DNA from: Streptomyces sp. NBC_01262
GTDB taxonomy: Bacteria > Actinomycetota > Actinomycetes > Streptomycetales > Streptomycetaceae
Reading direction: 5' to 3'
Assembly: GCF_036226365.1 (NCBI RefSeq)
Contig: NZ_CP108462.1
Span: 3,948,501-4,012,500 of the forward strand
Length of the DNA stretch: 64,000 nt
Below the pieces are notes generated by a model that worked only from the letters and a program-made list of their open reading frames with translations, had not been told where the DNA came from and searched no databases. The first letter of the stretch is position 1. Each line of letters starts with the position of its first letter. Position numbers and translations under genes: made by a program. Positions 41,789 through 50,428 of this stretch are shown here, one piece after another.

Positions 41789-43228
41789 ATGACCGAACCC
41801 TCCCCCGCCCCTGCCCCCGCCCCCTGGTACCGCGAGCTGTCCCACCAGGACTGGAAGGCGTTCGCCGCCGCCTGGCTGGGCTACGCCATGGACGGCTTCG
41901 ACTTCGTCCTGATCACCCTCGTACTGACCGAGATCGCCGCCGAGTTCCACCTCTCCCCCGTCACGGCCGCCACCCTCGTCTCGGCCGCCTTCGTCTCCCG
42001 CTGGTTCGGCGGCCTCGCCATCGGCGCCTTCGGCGACCGCTTCGGCCGGCGGCCCGCCATGGTGCTGAGCATCGTGCTCTACGCGGTCGGGGCGGCCCTG
42101 TGCGGCTTCGCCTGGGACTACTGGTCGCTGTTCGCGTTCCGGATGGTAATCGGTCTCGGCATGGCCGGCGAGTACACCGCCAGCGCCACGTACGTCATCG
42201 AGAGCTGGCCCGAGCGGCTGCGCAACAAGGCGAGCGGGATGCTGCTGTCGGGCTATCCGCTGGGCAGCGTCCTCGCCGCGAAGGCGTACGCTTGGGTCGT
42301 GCCGCATGCCGGCTGGCGGGTGCTGTTCTGGCTGGGCATCATCCCGGTCCTGCTCGCCGTCTACCTGCGCAAGCGGCTCCCGGAGAGCAAGGACTGGACG
42401 GAGTTCAGCGCCAGGGAACGGCCCGTCAGCGCGGCGGCGGTGCTGTTCACCGGGCGCCGGGCGGCATGGAACCTGCCGGTCGGCATCGTGGCGGCGCTGG
42501 GCGTCTTCCTCGTCCTGCGCGACCAGCCGATGCCGGTGACGCTGCTGCTCACCGCTGTCATCGCGGCCTGCTTCGTCGCCTTCGCGATGCAGTTCGCGGA
42601 GCGGCTGTGGCCGGTGATGACCGCTCTGATGGTCACCGTCTTCTGCGCCTTCCTGTACTCCTGGCCGCTGCTGTCCCTCCTCCCCACCTACCTCAAGACC
42701 GACCTCCACTACGACCCGGGCCAGGTCTCCGACGCCCTGCTCTACGCGGGCATCGGCTACGCGGCGGGCAGCGTGCTGACCGGCTTCCTCGGCGACCGCT
42801 TCGGCACCCGGCGGGCGTACGTCGGCATGCTCACCGCCTCGCTGGTCTTCGTCTGGCCGGTGTTCGCGCTCGGTGAGGGGCACCCGGTCGCGCTGTGGGC
42901 GCTGCTGTTCCTGCTGCTGAGCACCAGTCAGGGGGCGTCCGGAATTCTCCCGAAGTACGTTTCCGGGCACTACCCGGTTCGCATCCGGGCCGCCGGGCTC
43001 GGCTTCAGTTACAACGTCGGCGCACTGGGCGGCGCCGCGGCCCCGGTGCTGGGCGCGCGGCTCGCGGAACCGATGGGCCTGGGCACGGCGATCGCGGTGC
43101 TCGGCCTGTCCCTGACGGCAGTGGTGATCGCGCTGGTGGGCCTGGACGTCCCGGCGCGGGTGCAGCGATGGGCGGACGGGCGTTATCCGACGCCCGTCGG
43201 GGAAGCCGAAGCACGGGAGGCAGTCTGA
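41789..43228 (+). CDS. nanT: MFS transporter, probable sialic acid permease
   Basis: The 479-aa protein has 12 or more transmembrane helices and MFS signatures (GYAMDGFDFVLITLVL at about 30-45 and GDRFGRRPA near 85) of the sialate:proton symporter/aromatic acid group. The next two genes encode a sialidase and a NanM-like epimerase with overlapping start codons, so sialic acid is the likely substrate (inference). The ATG uses a Shine-Dalgarno provided by the adjacent inverted-repeat element. Confidence 0.82.
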   Translation: MTEPSPAPAPAPWYRELSHQDWKAFAAAWLGYAMDGFDFVLITLVLTEIAAEFHLSPVTAATLVSAAFVSRWFGGLAIGAFGDRFGRRPAMVLSIVLYAVGAALCGFAWDYWSLFAFRMVIGLGMAGEYTASATYVIESWPERLRNKASGMLLSGYPLGSVLAAKAYAWVVPHAGWRVLFWLGIIPVLLAVYLRKRLPESKDWTEFSARERPVSAAAVLFTGRRAAWNLPVGIVAALGVFLVLRDQPMPVTLLLTAVIAACFVAFAMQFAERLWPVMTALMVTVFCAFLYSWPLLSLLPTYLKTDLHYDPGQVSDALLYAGIGYAAGSVLTGFLGDRFGTRRAYVGMLTASLVFVWPVFALGEGHPVALWALLFLLLSTSQGASGILPKYVSGHYPVRIRAAGLGFSYNVGALGGAAAPVLGARLAEPMGLGTAIAVLGLSLTAVVIALVGLDVPARVQRWADGRYPTPVGEAEAREAV

Positions 43229-44400
43229 TGCACTTTCGACGACGAGCGGCCATCACCGTGCCGCTGGCGGTACTGGGTTCGGCGTTCGCTCTGAAGGGCG
43301 TGTCCTACGCCGCCCCCCGGATCTCCTCGGTCCCCTTCACCTCGGGTACGGAGGGCTACGACACCTTCCGTATCCCCGCCGCCGTACGCACCCGGTCCGG
43401 CACCCTCATCGCCTTCGCCGAGGGCCGCGGCCACTCCGCCAGCGACACCGGCGAGATCAGGGTCGTCGCCCGCCGCTCCACCGACGGCGGCCGCACCTGG
43501 GGCCCCCTGCTGGTCGTCGCCGAGGCCGGCACCGACACCCAGGGCAACCCCTGCCCCGTCGTCGACCTCCGCACCGGCCGCATCCTGCTCCTGACCTGCC
43601 GTAACGCCGGCTCCGTCAGCGAGGCCCAGATCATGATGGGGGCCATCGAGGACTCCCAGAGCCGCCGCGTCTTCGTCCAGCACAGCGACGACGACGGCCT
43701 CTCGTGGTCCCCGCTCCGCGAGATCACCTCCAGCGCCAAGCGCGCCGACTGGCGCTGGTACGCCACCGGCCCCGGCCACGGCATCGCCCTCGCCGACGGG
43801 CGGCTCGTCATCCCGGCCAACCACTCCATCGCCCCGCCCGACAGCTCCGCCGACACCGGAGCCGAGGCCCGCTACTACGGCGGCCACGACCTCTACAGCG
43901 ACGACGCCGGCCTCACCTGGCACATCGGATGCGTCGACGACCACCCGGACGGCGTAGTGAACGTCAATGAGTCCGCCGTCGCCCAGCTCCCCGACGGCCG
44001 CCTCTACTTCAACGCCCGCGACCAGAAAGGCACCGCCGCCGGCGTCCGCTGCGACGCCTACAGCGCCGACGGCGGCCGCACGCTCCTGCGCCCCTACCGG
44101 CCGCAGCCCGCCCTCACCGGCCCCGTCGTCCAGGGCAGCCTCCTCCAGGTCCCCGGCGGCCCCCTCCTCTACGCCGGCCCCGCCGACCCGGCCGCCCGCC
44201 GGGCGATGACCCTGCGTTCCAGCCCGGACGGCGGCGCGAACTGGTCCTCCGTACTGGAGGTGTCCGCCTCACCGGCCGCCTACTCGGACCTGGTCCACAC
44301 AGGCAGCGACACGGTCGGGCTGCTCTACGAAACGGGCGAGGAAGGCCCGTACGAGGCCATCGCCTTCACGTCCATCCCGGTCCCGGTGGCCGCCCTGTGA
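43228..44400 (+). CDS. exo-alpha-sialidase (GH33), secreted
   Basis: The 390-aa protein has a twin-arginine-like signal peptide (residues 1-29), the FRIPA motif (about 47-51) with the catalytic Arg, and Asp-box repeats of the S-x-D-x-G-x-T-W type near 89, 151 and 225, plus weaker ones near 285 and 330. It would release sialic acids from glycans outside the cell. It overlaps the transporter stop by one base and the epimerase start by 4 nt. Confidence 0.9.
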   Translation: MHFRRRAAITVPLAVLGSAFALKGVSYAAPRISSVPFTSGTEGYDTFRIPAAVRTRSGTLIAFAEGRGHSASDTGEIRVVARRSTDGGRTWGPLLVVAEAGTDTQGNPCPVVDLRTGRILLLTCRNAGSVSEAQIMMGAIEDSQSRRVFVQHSDDDGLSWSPLREITSSAKRADWRWYATGPGHGIALADGRLVIPANHSIAPPDSSADTGAEARYYGGHDLYSDDAGLTWHIGCVDDHPDGVVNVNESAVAQLPDGRLYFNARDQKGTAAGVRCDAYSADGGRTLLRPYRPQPALTGPVVQGSLLQVPGGPLLYAGPADPAARRAMTLRSSPDGGANWSSVLEVSASPAAYSDLVHTGSDTVGLLYETGEEGPYEAIAFTSIPVPVAAL

Positions 44401-45566
44401 GGCGCCGTACGTTCGCGGCAGGGGCGGTAGCCGGGCCTGTCGCGGCAGCAGTCCCCGCCCATGCCGTTGCCAGGGGCGGTCCCCAGGTCACCTTCCGCCG
44501 CCTCCCGGACCTGCCGCCCAACCCCACCGCCTGGAACGACGCCATCCCCGTCCGCAGCCCCTACTGGCGCCAACTCGGCCTCGCCGGGCTCCTCGTCGGC
44601 TCCCACGGCCCGTATCTGATCGCCGCCGGCGGCGCCAACTTCCCCGAACCCGCCCTGACCGCGACCCGGCCGAACCATCTGGGCAAGGTCTACTGGTCCG
44701 ACGCCTTCGTCATGGGCCCCGACCGCACCTGGCTCGTCGTCCGCCTCACCCTCCCCGACTCCCTCGCCTACTCCGCCTGCGTCAGCACCCCCTCCGGCGT
44801 CCTCGTCCTCGGCGGCGAAGGCTTCCGCGGCGGCCCGAGCGGAACGGCCCTGGCCCCGGCCGAGAAGTTCCCCGACGCCTTCCGCCTCCGCTACGACCCC
44901 GCCGCCCGCCGCCTCATCCGCGAGGACCTCCCCGACCTCCCCCGCCCCATGTCCTACGCCGTCGCCGCCCTCATCGGCACCACCCTCTACGTAGCCGAAG
45001 GCGCCGACTTCCACTCCCTCGACCTCGCCCACCCCGCCCCCGGCTGGCAGACCCTCCCACCCTGCCCCGGCCCCGCCCGCACCGTAGCCGTCGGCGCCGC
45101 CTTGGGCGGCCGCTTCCTCCTCCTCAGCGGCCGCTCCACCACCCCCGACGGCACCTGGCACTTCCACCGCGACGCCCACTCCTACAACCCCCGCACCTCC
45201 ACCTGGACCCGCCTCCCCGACCTCCCCTGGTGCGTCACCGCCGGCCAAGCCTGGCCCCTGAACGACCGCTACCTGCTGGTCGCGGGCGGCGACAAAGACC
45301 TCGCCCGCTGGAACCTCGTCCAGCAACAAACCGCCGCCGCCCACCCCGACACCGTCACCTGGCTCTACGACCACCACACCGGCTTCAACCGCGAGCTCCT
45401 CCTCTACGACACCCTCCACTCCCGCTGGCACGTCGCCGCTGACTTCCCCGGCCCCTCCCAGGTCACCACCCCCGCCGCCCGCCTGGGCAACGACATGGTC
45501 CTCGTCAGCGGCGAGGTCCGGCCGGGCATCCGCACGCCGGCGGTGTGGGCACTTCAGTTTGGGTAG
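44397..45566 (+). CDS. nanM: N-acetylneuraminate epimerase-like kelch protein
   Basis: The 389-aa protein begins with an RRRTF twin-arginine-type signal (about 1-24) and contains kelch-type repeats, e.g. VLVLGGEGFRGG, LLLSGRSTTPDG and LLVAGGDKD, forming a beta-propeller. NanM converts alpha- to beta-N-acetylneuraminate, the form released and used fastest. It starts at GTG overlapping the sialidase stop and ends inside a perfect palindrome. No nanA lyase or kinase is in the window. Confidence 0.8.
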   Translation: MRRRTFAAGAVAGPVAAAVPAHAVARGGPQVTFRRLPDLPPNPTAWNDAIPVRSPYWRQLGLAGLLVGSHGPYLIAAGGANFPEPALTATRPNHLGKVYWSDAFVMGPDRTWLVVRLTLPDSLAYSACVSTPSGVLVLGGEGFRGGPSGTALAPAEKFPDAFRLRYDPAARRLIREDLPDLPRPMSYAVAALIGTTLYVAEGADFHSLDLAHPAPGWQTLPPCPGPARTVAVGAALGGRFLLLSGRSTTPDGTWHFHRDAHSYNPRTSTWTRLPDLPWCVTAGQAWPLNDRYLLVAGGDKDLARWNLVQQQTAAAHPDTVTWLYDHHTGFNRELLLYDTLHSRWHVAADFPGPSQVTTPAARLGNDMVLVSGEVRPGIRTPAVWALQFG

Positions 45567-45596
45567 ATCGAATCTACGTAGATTCGATCTACCCAA
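45559..45596. terminator. 38-bp perfect palindrome overlapping the nanM stop
   Basis: The halves 45559-45577 and 45578-45596 are exact reverse complements, starting TTGGGTAGATCGAATCTAC. The stop codon TAG at 45564 is in the left arm. It is far more AT-rich than its surroundings. It can act as a terminator hairpin in RNA or as a protein-binding site in DNA. Confidence 0.6.
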
Positions 45597-45681
45597 CTGG
45601 GAGCGCGGGAACAGACTCGTCGGGGCCATCGGCCGCGTAGCGCTGAGCGCAGCCCGTGGAAGCCCGAGGATCACCCCTTAC

Positions 45682-46092
45682 TCAGACCCTTACGAGGTCC
45701 AACTTCCGGCCAAGGGCCGCGCCGTATGCCGAGATGTCCTCGGGGTCGGACGTCACGATGACGTCCGTGCGATGCAGGACAGCGGTGACAACGACCAGCG
45801 CGTCCACCGCATCAGGCCGCTTCTTGGAGGGCAGATCCGCCTGCCCGAGCATCCAGCCGGCCCGCTGGTAGTCCTCTTCCTTGAAATCAAGGAAGACCCT
45901 GCACTGCTTCATGAACTCCGCGAGCCGGCACTGACGCGGACCACCGCGCCATACCTGGGCCAGCACCGGGCCGGGAATCACGGGCCGTACACCTGCGGCC
46001 CGCCAGTGAGTGTGCAGGTATCGCATCTCGGCGCTGCCGCGCTCCACTGCGATCAGGGCACCCGAATCGTAGACAACCTGCGGCGGCGTCAC
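45682..46092 (-). CDS. PIN-domain toxin, VapC-type ribonuclease
   Basis: The 136-aa protein has the acidic PIN triad: Asp9 (VVYDSGALIAVE), the DAVDALVV Asp around 94-97 and TSDPED near 115. VapC-type toxins cleave tRNA or rRNA in the cytosol. It starts at a GTG overlapping the antitoxin stop by 4 nt, so the antitoxin is made first. It is convergent to the sialic acid operon. Confidence 0.87.
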   Translation of the reverse strand: MTPPQVVYDSGALIAVERGSAEMRYLHTHWRAAGVRPVIPGPVLAQVWRGGPRQCRLAEFMKQCRVFLDFKEEDYQRAGWMLGQADLPSKKRPDAVDALVVVTAVLHRTDVIVTSDPEDISAYGAALGRKLDLVRV

Positions 46093-46388
46093 GCGCCGCG
46101 CGGGAACTTGTCGAAGAAACGGTCGAGCACCGCGTCCAGTTCCGCCTTCCGCTCGGACGAGAGCGGCTCAGGATCGGGCCAGATCGCCGCATCCGCAGCA
46201 ACGTACGCCGCATTCGTCGCGGCATCCGCGTCCGCGAACGTCTTCCTTATGGCCTCGTCCTGCTCGACCGAGTCGAGCACCCTGCGCTCGATATACGCGG
46301 ACACCGTCACCCCCGCCTGCTGCGCGGCGCGGCGGAGCCGCTCCGCGTCTGCGGGGTCGATGGTGAACGTCATGCGCGTCTTCGCCAT
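46089..46388 (-). CDS. antitoxin with ribbon-helix-helix-type N-terminus
   Basis: The 99-aa protein begins MAKTRMTFTIDPADAERLRRAA, typical of RHH/CopG DNA-binding antitoxins, and ends with an acidic helical tail (about 60-95) that would wrap the PIN toxin. The ATG at 46388 is the likely start; the longer open frame lacks family similarity. It would repress its own operon. Confidence 0.83.
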   Translation of the reverse strand: MAKTRMTFTIDPADAERLRRAAQQAGVTVSAYIERRVLDSVEQDEAIRKTFADADAATNAAYVAADAAIWPDPEPLSSERKAELDAVLDRFFDKFPRGA

Positions 46389-46456
46389 AAGGCGAGGGTA
46401 ACACTGCGTATGAACATTCACCCGTCCGGCCAACCCACGAACCACACAGTTCCCGA

Positions 46457-46909
46457 TCAGGATCGACCACCGCACCACTCGGCCATCACCGGCAAGTCCA
46501 GCTCCGACCACACTTCCTTCCCACCACCCGACCCAACTCGCGTTCCCCACCTCGCGCCCACCATTGCCACGATCACCAGCCCCCTTCCGTGCGTATCCCC
46601 TCCCGCCGCCTCCCTCACCTCCGGCAACCGCCCTCGGCACGGATCCCCCACCTCCACACGGAATACCCTCCCGGTCAGCGTGAGCCGCACCCTGAACAGC
46701 CGGTTCCCCAGCCCTCCGTGCAGCAGTGCGTTCGTCGCCAACTCGCTCACCACGAGGGCCACGTCACCCGCCATGTGCGGGTATCCCCATTCCGCCGCCA
46801 GCCGCGCCGCACGCTGCCGTGCCAGCGCCACCGCCTTTGGCAACGGCGTGTAGTCGAGAACGTCCTCGCGGATGACCTGGTCGGGGTCTGCGTTGGATTC
46901 TGTCGTCAT
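46457..46909 (-). CDS. HATPase_c_2 ATP-binding (anti-sigma-type) protein
   Basis: The 150-aa protein is a stand-alone histidine kinase-like ATPase of the RsbW/SpoIIAB type, with the N box VVSELATNALLHGG (about 54-67) and the GRGLVIV G box (about 105-111). It is divergent from an XRE-DUF397 pair, the standard WhiJ-type arrangement in Streptomyces. It probably modulates the regulator or a sigma factor. The ATG at 46909 lies in a 225-bp divergent gap. Confidence 0.87.
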   Translation of the reverse strand: MTTESNADPDQVIREDVLDYTPLPKAVALARQRAARLAAEWGYPHMAGDVALVVSELATNALLHGGLGNRLFRVRLTLTGRVFRVEVGDPCRGRLPEVREAAGGDTHGRGLVIVAMVGARWGTRVGSGGGKEVWSELDLPVMAEWCGGRS

Positions 46910-47134
46910 GGCCGCACCTCCACTGTGCAGGCGGTGGCATTGCCACCCCGCCAAGGCATGGCGAGGCAGTGCACTTCCGCCAACTGGCTCCGCTGTGCGA
47001 GCGGTTCGTAACCGAAGGTAGCGCGTCGACTTCACTGCGTTCAATCGAGATGCAAGAAATATTTCCTAACACTCACTTGCTCGGACCTCCCCAGCCCCTG
47101 CAAACTGGATCAACTCTCCGGAGAGCGAGGCAAA

Positions 47135-48016
47135 ATGACGGAAAGCCGGGCCAGCCGAGGCACCTCCGTATCGACCGTCCTTGGCCGTCGCCTCGGCGGC
47201 GAATTGCTGCGGCTACGAGAGTCGCGCGGCATGAAACAACCGCAGGCCGCCGAGGTTCTCAGCTCCTCCGTGGCAAAGGTCGCCAAGATGGAGCGCGGCT
47301 GGGTACCCATGCGGGACCCCGACATCCGCGCGCTCTGCGACCTCTACGAGGTGGACGACCCCAAGATCGTCAATCGCCTTCTCGGCCTGGCCAAGACCGA
47401 CCGTGACCGCCGCAGGGCCAAAGGCTGGTGGAATCAGCACCCCGCACTGTCCGACATGGTCGAGTACGTCGCCCTGGAGGACATCGCCACCCACATCCGC
47501 ACCTGGCAGCTCTCCATCGTCCCCGGCCTGCTCCAGACCCCTGACTACGCCCGCGCGCTCGCCGTGGGCAGCGGATCGTGGGACGACCCCGACGAGGTCG
47601 AGCCCTTCGTCGAGTCCCGCATGGCGCGCCGAGCCCGACTCGGCGGTGAGCGCCCGCTCCAGCTCTGGGCCGTTGTGCATGAGGCCGCCCTACGCCAGCT
47701 CGTGGGTGGACGCGACGTGATGCGCGGGCAGTTGGGCCACCTGCTCGACTCGTTGAAACTGCCGAACATCAGGCTCCAGGTACTGCCGTTCCTGGCGGGC
47801 GCACACCCTGGCATGACCAGTGCCTTCACCATCGTCTCCTTCGCGGAGCCCGGGGCAGTAGACGTGGTGCACATGGACACCACCTCGTCTACGCTCTGGT
47901 TGGAGAGCGAGGACGACGCCGCGAACGAGGGCGAGATTTTCGGCCGCACCGCGCGGCAGGCTCTCGCTCAGCAGGACTCGGCAGTACTGATCGATGGAAT
48001 CCGCAAGGAGTTGTAA
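47135..48016 (+). CDS. XRE regulator with DUF5753-type domain
   Basis: The 293-aa protein has an HTH at about 20-75 and the IVPGLLQTPDYARAL segment at about 129-143 that opens the DUF5753 domain. With the divergent ATPase and the downstream DUF397 protein it forms a complete three-gene WhiJ-type locus. GAGGCAAA lies before the ATG. Targets and signal are unknown. Confidence 0.9.
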   Translation: MTESRASRGTSVSTVLGRRLGGELLRLRESRGMKQPQAAEVLSSSVAKVAKMERGWVPMRDPDIRALCDLYEVDDPKIVNRLLGLAKTDRDRRRAKGWWNQHPALSDMVEYVALEDIATHIRTWQLSIVPGLLQTPDYARALAVGSGSWDDPDEVEPFVESRMARRARLGGERPLQLWAVVHEAALRQLVGGRDVMRGQLGHLLDSLKLPNIRLQVLPFLAGAHPGMTSAFTIVSFAEPGAVDVVHMDTTSSTLWLESEDDAANEGEIFGRTARQALAQQDSAVLIDGIRKEL

Positions 48017-48022
48017 AAGCGC

Positions 48023-48220
48023 ATGGCCGACTTCAAGTTCGCCAAGTCCAGCTACAGCGGCGGAAACTCAGGCCAGGAATGCGTCGAGGTCGCCACCAAC
48101 GTGCCGGGCACAGTGGCCGTCCGCGACTCCAAGGATCAAGACGGCCCGATACTCCGCTTCGCCCCCGGCACGTGGTCCTCCTTCCGGACCGCCGTCACGC
48201 GGGGCACCCTCGCGCGATAG
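48023..48220 (+). CDS. DUF397 protein of a WhiJ-type locus
   Basis: The 65-aa protein has the family core KSSYSGGNSGQECVEVA and VRDSKD. It starts 6 nt after the XRE stop with the ribosome site inside that gene. After it, 48221-48442 contains no gene I can support. Confidence 0.88.
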   Translation: MADFKFAKSSYSGGNSGQECVEVATNVPGTVAVRDSKDQDGPILRFAPGTWSSFRTAVTRGTLAR

Positions 48221-48442
48221 CTGGCCCGGCTGACGCTGTTGTTGCGCTGGCCCGTGAGGGCGCGGAGCCCCTGGACAACGTGAACGTCGCGTAGTCCTCT
48301 GCAGGCCGAGGTCTGTTGACGTCACTTTAGGACACGCAACCTCTCTCGCCCCGGCGTGTCACCGTCCCAAACTGACATCCAGACGGATGCCGGGCCGGGC
48401 GCGCGCACCGCCCGCTCAGGGCAGAGGCAGGGTGACCGTGGT

Positions 48443-49516
48443 TCACGACGAGAGAGCCGTCGGCGTAGAACACCCATGGCGAGCTGCCGACTGCTCGGCA
48501 AAGCGCTGCAGATCCGCTCGTTCGCTCTTGCTCAGAGGGTCCTTCGTGAACTCCCGGTCACTGCCCTCGGCCGTTAGGGCGTGGTAGTACCCGACGCCCA
48601 GCGCGCCCTTGCAACTGGCCGAAGTCCAGGTTTCCCAGAATTCGACTCCAGACGGGGTGTCGTTGCCACCGTACTTGCCATCCTGCGCAGCACCATCCCC
48701 GTCACTGAACGGGCCGTACTGGGCAACCAGTCGAATTCCACCGACCAGTACGCACGCCTCCACCGGAGAAATCCCCGCATCCGTCTCCTGCACCTGAGCA
48801 GCAGAGGACACTCCCCTGCACGTACCGGACTCCTCGCCGACCGAGACAGTCCTGGGTCCCGCGACAGGCGCACTGATCTTGCTCGAGTCCCCAGGAGTCG
48901 TCACGCAGCCCGTCTCCTCTGCGGCCCGCATCACAGTCGCCGTGGCGGCATGTGCCAGCTTGAGGCGCATGGCCTTGTCGGGCTCACTCTTGTATGGCGA
49001 TTCCATCGTTACAAGGATCCCGCCACCCCGTTCCACCGACCAGTTCTTGCAGCTCAACATGACTGACACTGCGGCCTGGCCGTCCTGGGTAACCATGAAG
49101 CCCTGCCACTCCGCCCCCAGTGGGACGGTTCGGTAGCTGTCGGCGTGGCTGTACACGGCGTACGCGTCGCCCGCACCGGCACCGGCCGTTGTCTCTATGG
49201 ACGTCCTGACACCGCCGACGACACATACCGTCGCGAGACCGTCCGGCTCCGTCACGTCATTGGAATTGGACGTGACGAACTGTCGACTCGTGACCTTGAA
49301 CCCAATACTGAACGGGGTGAGACGCGACCTTCCCGTCATGCCCAGCACGGAGTCGACGTCCAGCATCCCGCTGCACGCCCTTCCGGTCCTGGCTGCCGGG
49401 TACTGGTACCACAGGCCAAAGCAGGCGGAGGCCAGCACCAGCAGCGCCACAGCGCTGGGCAAGTAGCGCCTGAGGCGCCGCCGGATCGATACGGAACGAC
49501 CCACCGTGCTGACCAT
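48443..49516 (-). CDS. membrane-anchored extracellular protein, paralogue of the gene at 50429
   Basis: The 357-aa protein has an Arg-rich start, one hydrophobic helix (about 21-38) and an extracytoplasmic part with several Cys residues. It shares ACSGMLDVDSVLG near 46-58 and the C-terminal SERADLQRFAEQSAARHGC with the protein at 50429. Both look like two repeats of one domain (VDSVLG region and EACVLVGG region). No family is recognised. I take the ATG at 49516 over a GTG one codon earlier. Confidence 0.72.
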   Translation of the reverse strand: MVSTVGRSVSIRRRLRRYLPSAVALLVLASACFGLWYQYPAARTGRACSGMLDVDSVLGMTGRSRLTPFSIGFKVTSRQFVTSNSNDVTEPDGLATVCVVGGVRTSIETTAGAGAGDAYAVYSHADSYRTVPLGAEWQGFMVTQDGQAAVSVMLSCKNWSVERGGGILVTMESPYKSEPDKAMRLKLAHAATATVMRAAEETGCVTTPGDSSKISAPVAGPRTVSVGEESGTCRGVSSAAQVQETDAGISPVEACVLVGGIRLVAQYGPFSDGDGAAQDGKYGGNDTPSGVEFWETWTSASCKGALGVGYYHALTAEGSDREFTKDPLSKSERADLQRFAEQSAARHGCSTPTALSS

Positions 49517-49588
49517 CACTTGCAGTTACCTCTGTTCGAGTCTCATTGGGCCTGAGCACCGGGCGTTGGCCTCGCAGCTGCCCAACCC

Positions 49589-50218
49589 TCACCCAGCGTC
49601 GAGCGTTTCCGCGCCCTCACAGTCGAGGAGATCCTGGGCAACGTAACGAGAGGCAGCAACGGTCAGAGCGCGGAGGTCCGCGACCGCCCCCTTCGTACCG
49701 TCACGGTGCAAGTACTCCACCGAGACCTGGACCTTCGAGTCGGAGTCGGCCTTACTCGGGCATTGCACGAACAGTTCCCCGAAGGTGTTGCTCACGTCCC
49801 CCTTGGCGGCGCCGACCTTCAGCGCCTGGCGCCCCTTGGCTGACGCCAGTTCCTCGATGGTCTTGTCACTGTAGGAATCGCCTGTCCACCGGTGATACGA
49901 GAGGTGCAGGCCCTGTCCTCCACCCCGGATGGAGCAGAAACCGACCCCACTGCTGTCCGTTCCGAAGCCCTGCACCTCCTCCGAGTACGCCGTGCCGTGA
50001 TCCGGCAGAAGTGGGGACACAAGGCTCCCGCTGAGCGAGCCGTCACACACCTTCGCCGGCACCGCCACGGCCGAACCCTCGCGGAGAGCCCACCACCCGA
50101 TGCCTCCTGCCAGAACGGCGCAACCCACAGCAACGCCTATCCAGCATGCCCGGCGACTGGGACGCGGAGCGTCGACAACAGGATGAGAAGTGACCACTGT
50201 CATGAACCTCTGATCCAT
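49589..50218 (-). CDS. membrane-anchored hypothetical protein
   Basis: The 209-aa protein has one N-terminal transmembrane helix (about 26-46) and an outside domain with four Cys residues that may form disulfides. It resembles its larger neighbours in layout but not clearly in sequence. A start at the internal ATG 50203 is also possible. Function unknown. Confidence 0.65.
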   Translation of the reverse strand: MDQRFMTVVTSHPVVDAPRPSRRACWIGVAVGCAVLAGGIGWWALREGSAVAVPAKVCDGSLSGSLVSPLLPDHGTAYSEEVQGFGTDSSGVGFCSIRGGGQGLHLSYHRWTGDSYSDKTIEELASAKGRQALKVGAAKGDVSNTFGELFVQCPSKADSDSKVQVSVEYLHRDGTKGAVADLRALTVAASRYVAQDLLDCEGAETLDAG

Positions 50219-50428
50219 CCTTGGATAGCCGCAGCGAGAACGTCAGGCATTCGATGGGCTCGGGGAACTTGAGCCAGAACTCACCCCTGGCTGGACTGCG
50301 GAGCAGTCATAGATCTTACCGCCCAAGTAACGGGCTGCGGTTGTCGCAGCCGAGGCGAAAGCTCTGCCCAGTTCGTCAACCCGCTTGTGTCCCATCAGGT
50401 CTCCCGCAAGTCCAACGTAAGGACTCCA

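Noticed and set aside
41273..42970. Long open frame on the minus strand opposite the transporter
   Set aside because: It is low-complexity, His/Gln/Arg-rich and antisense to a clear MFS gene; high GC creates such frames.
48221..48442. Gene remnant after the DUF397 gene
   Set aside because: A short open frame continues there, but it has no family resemblance or ribosome site.
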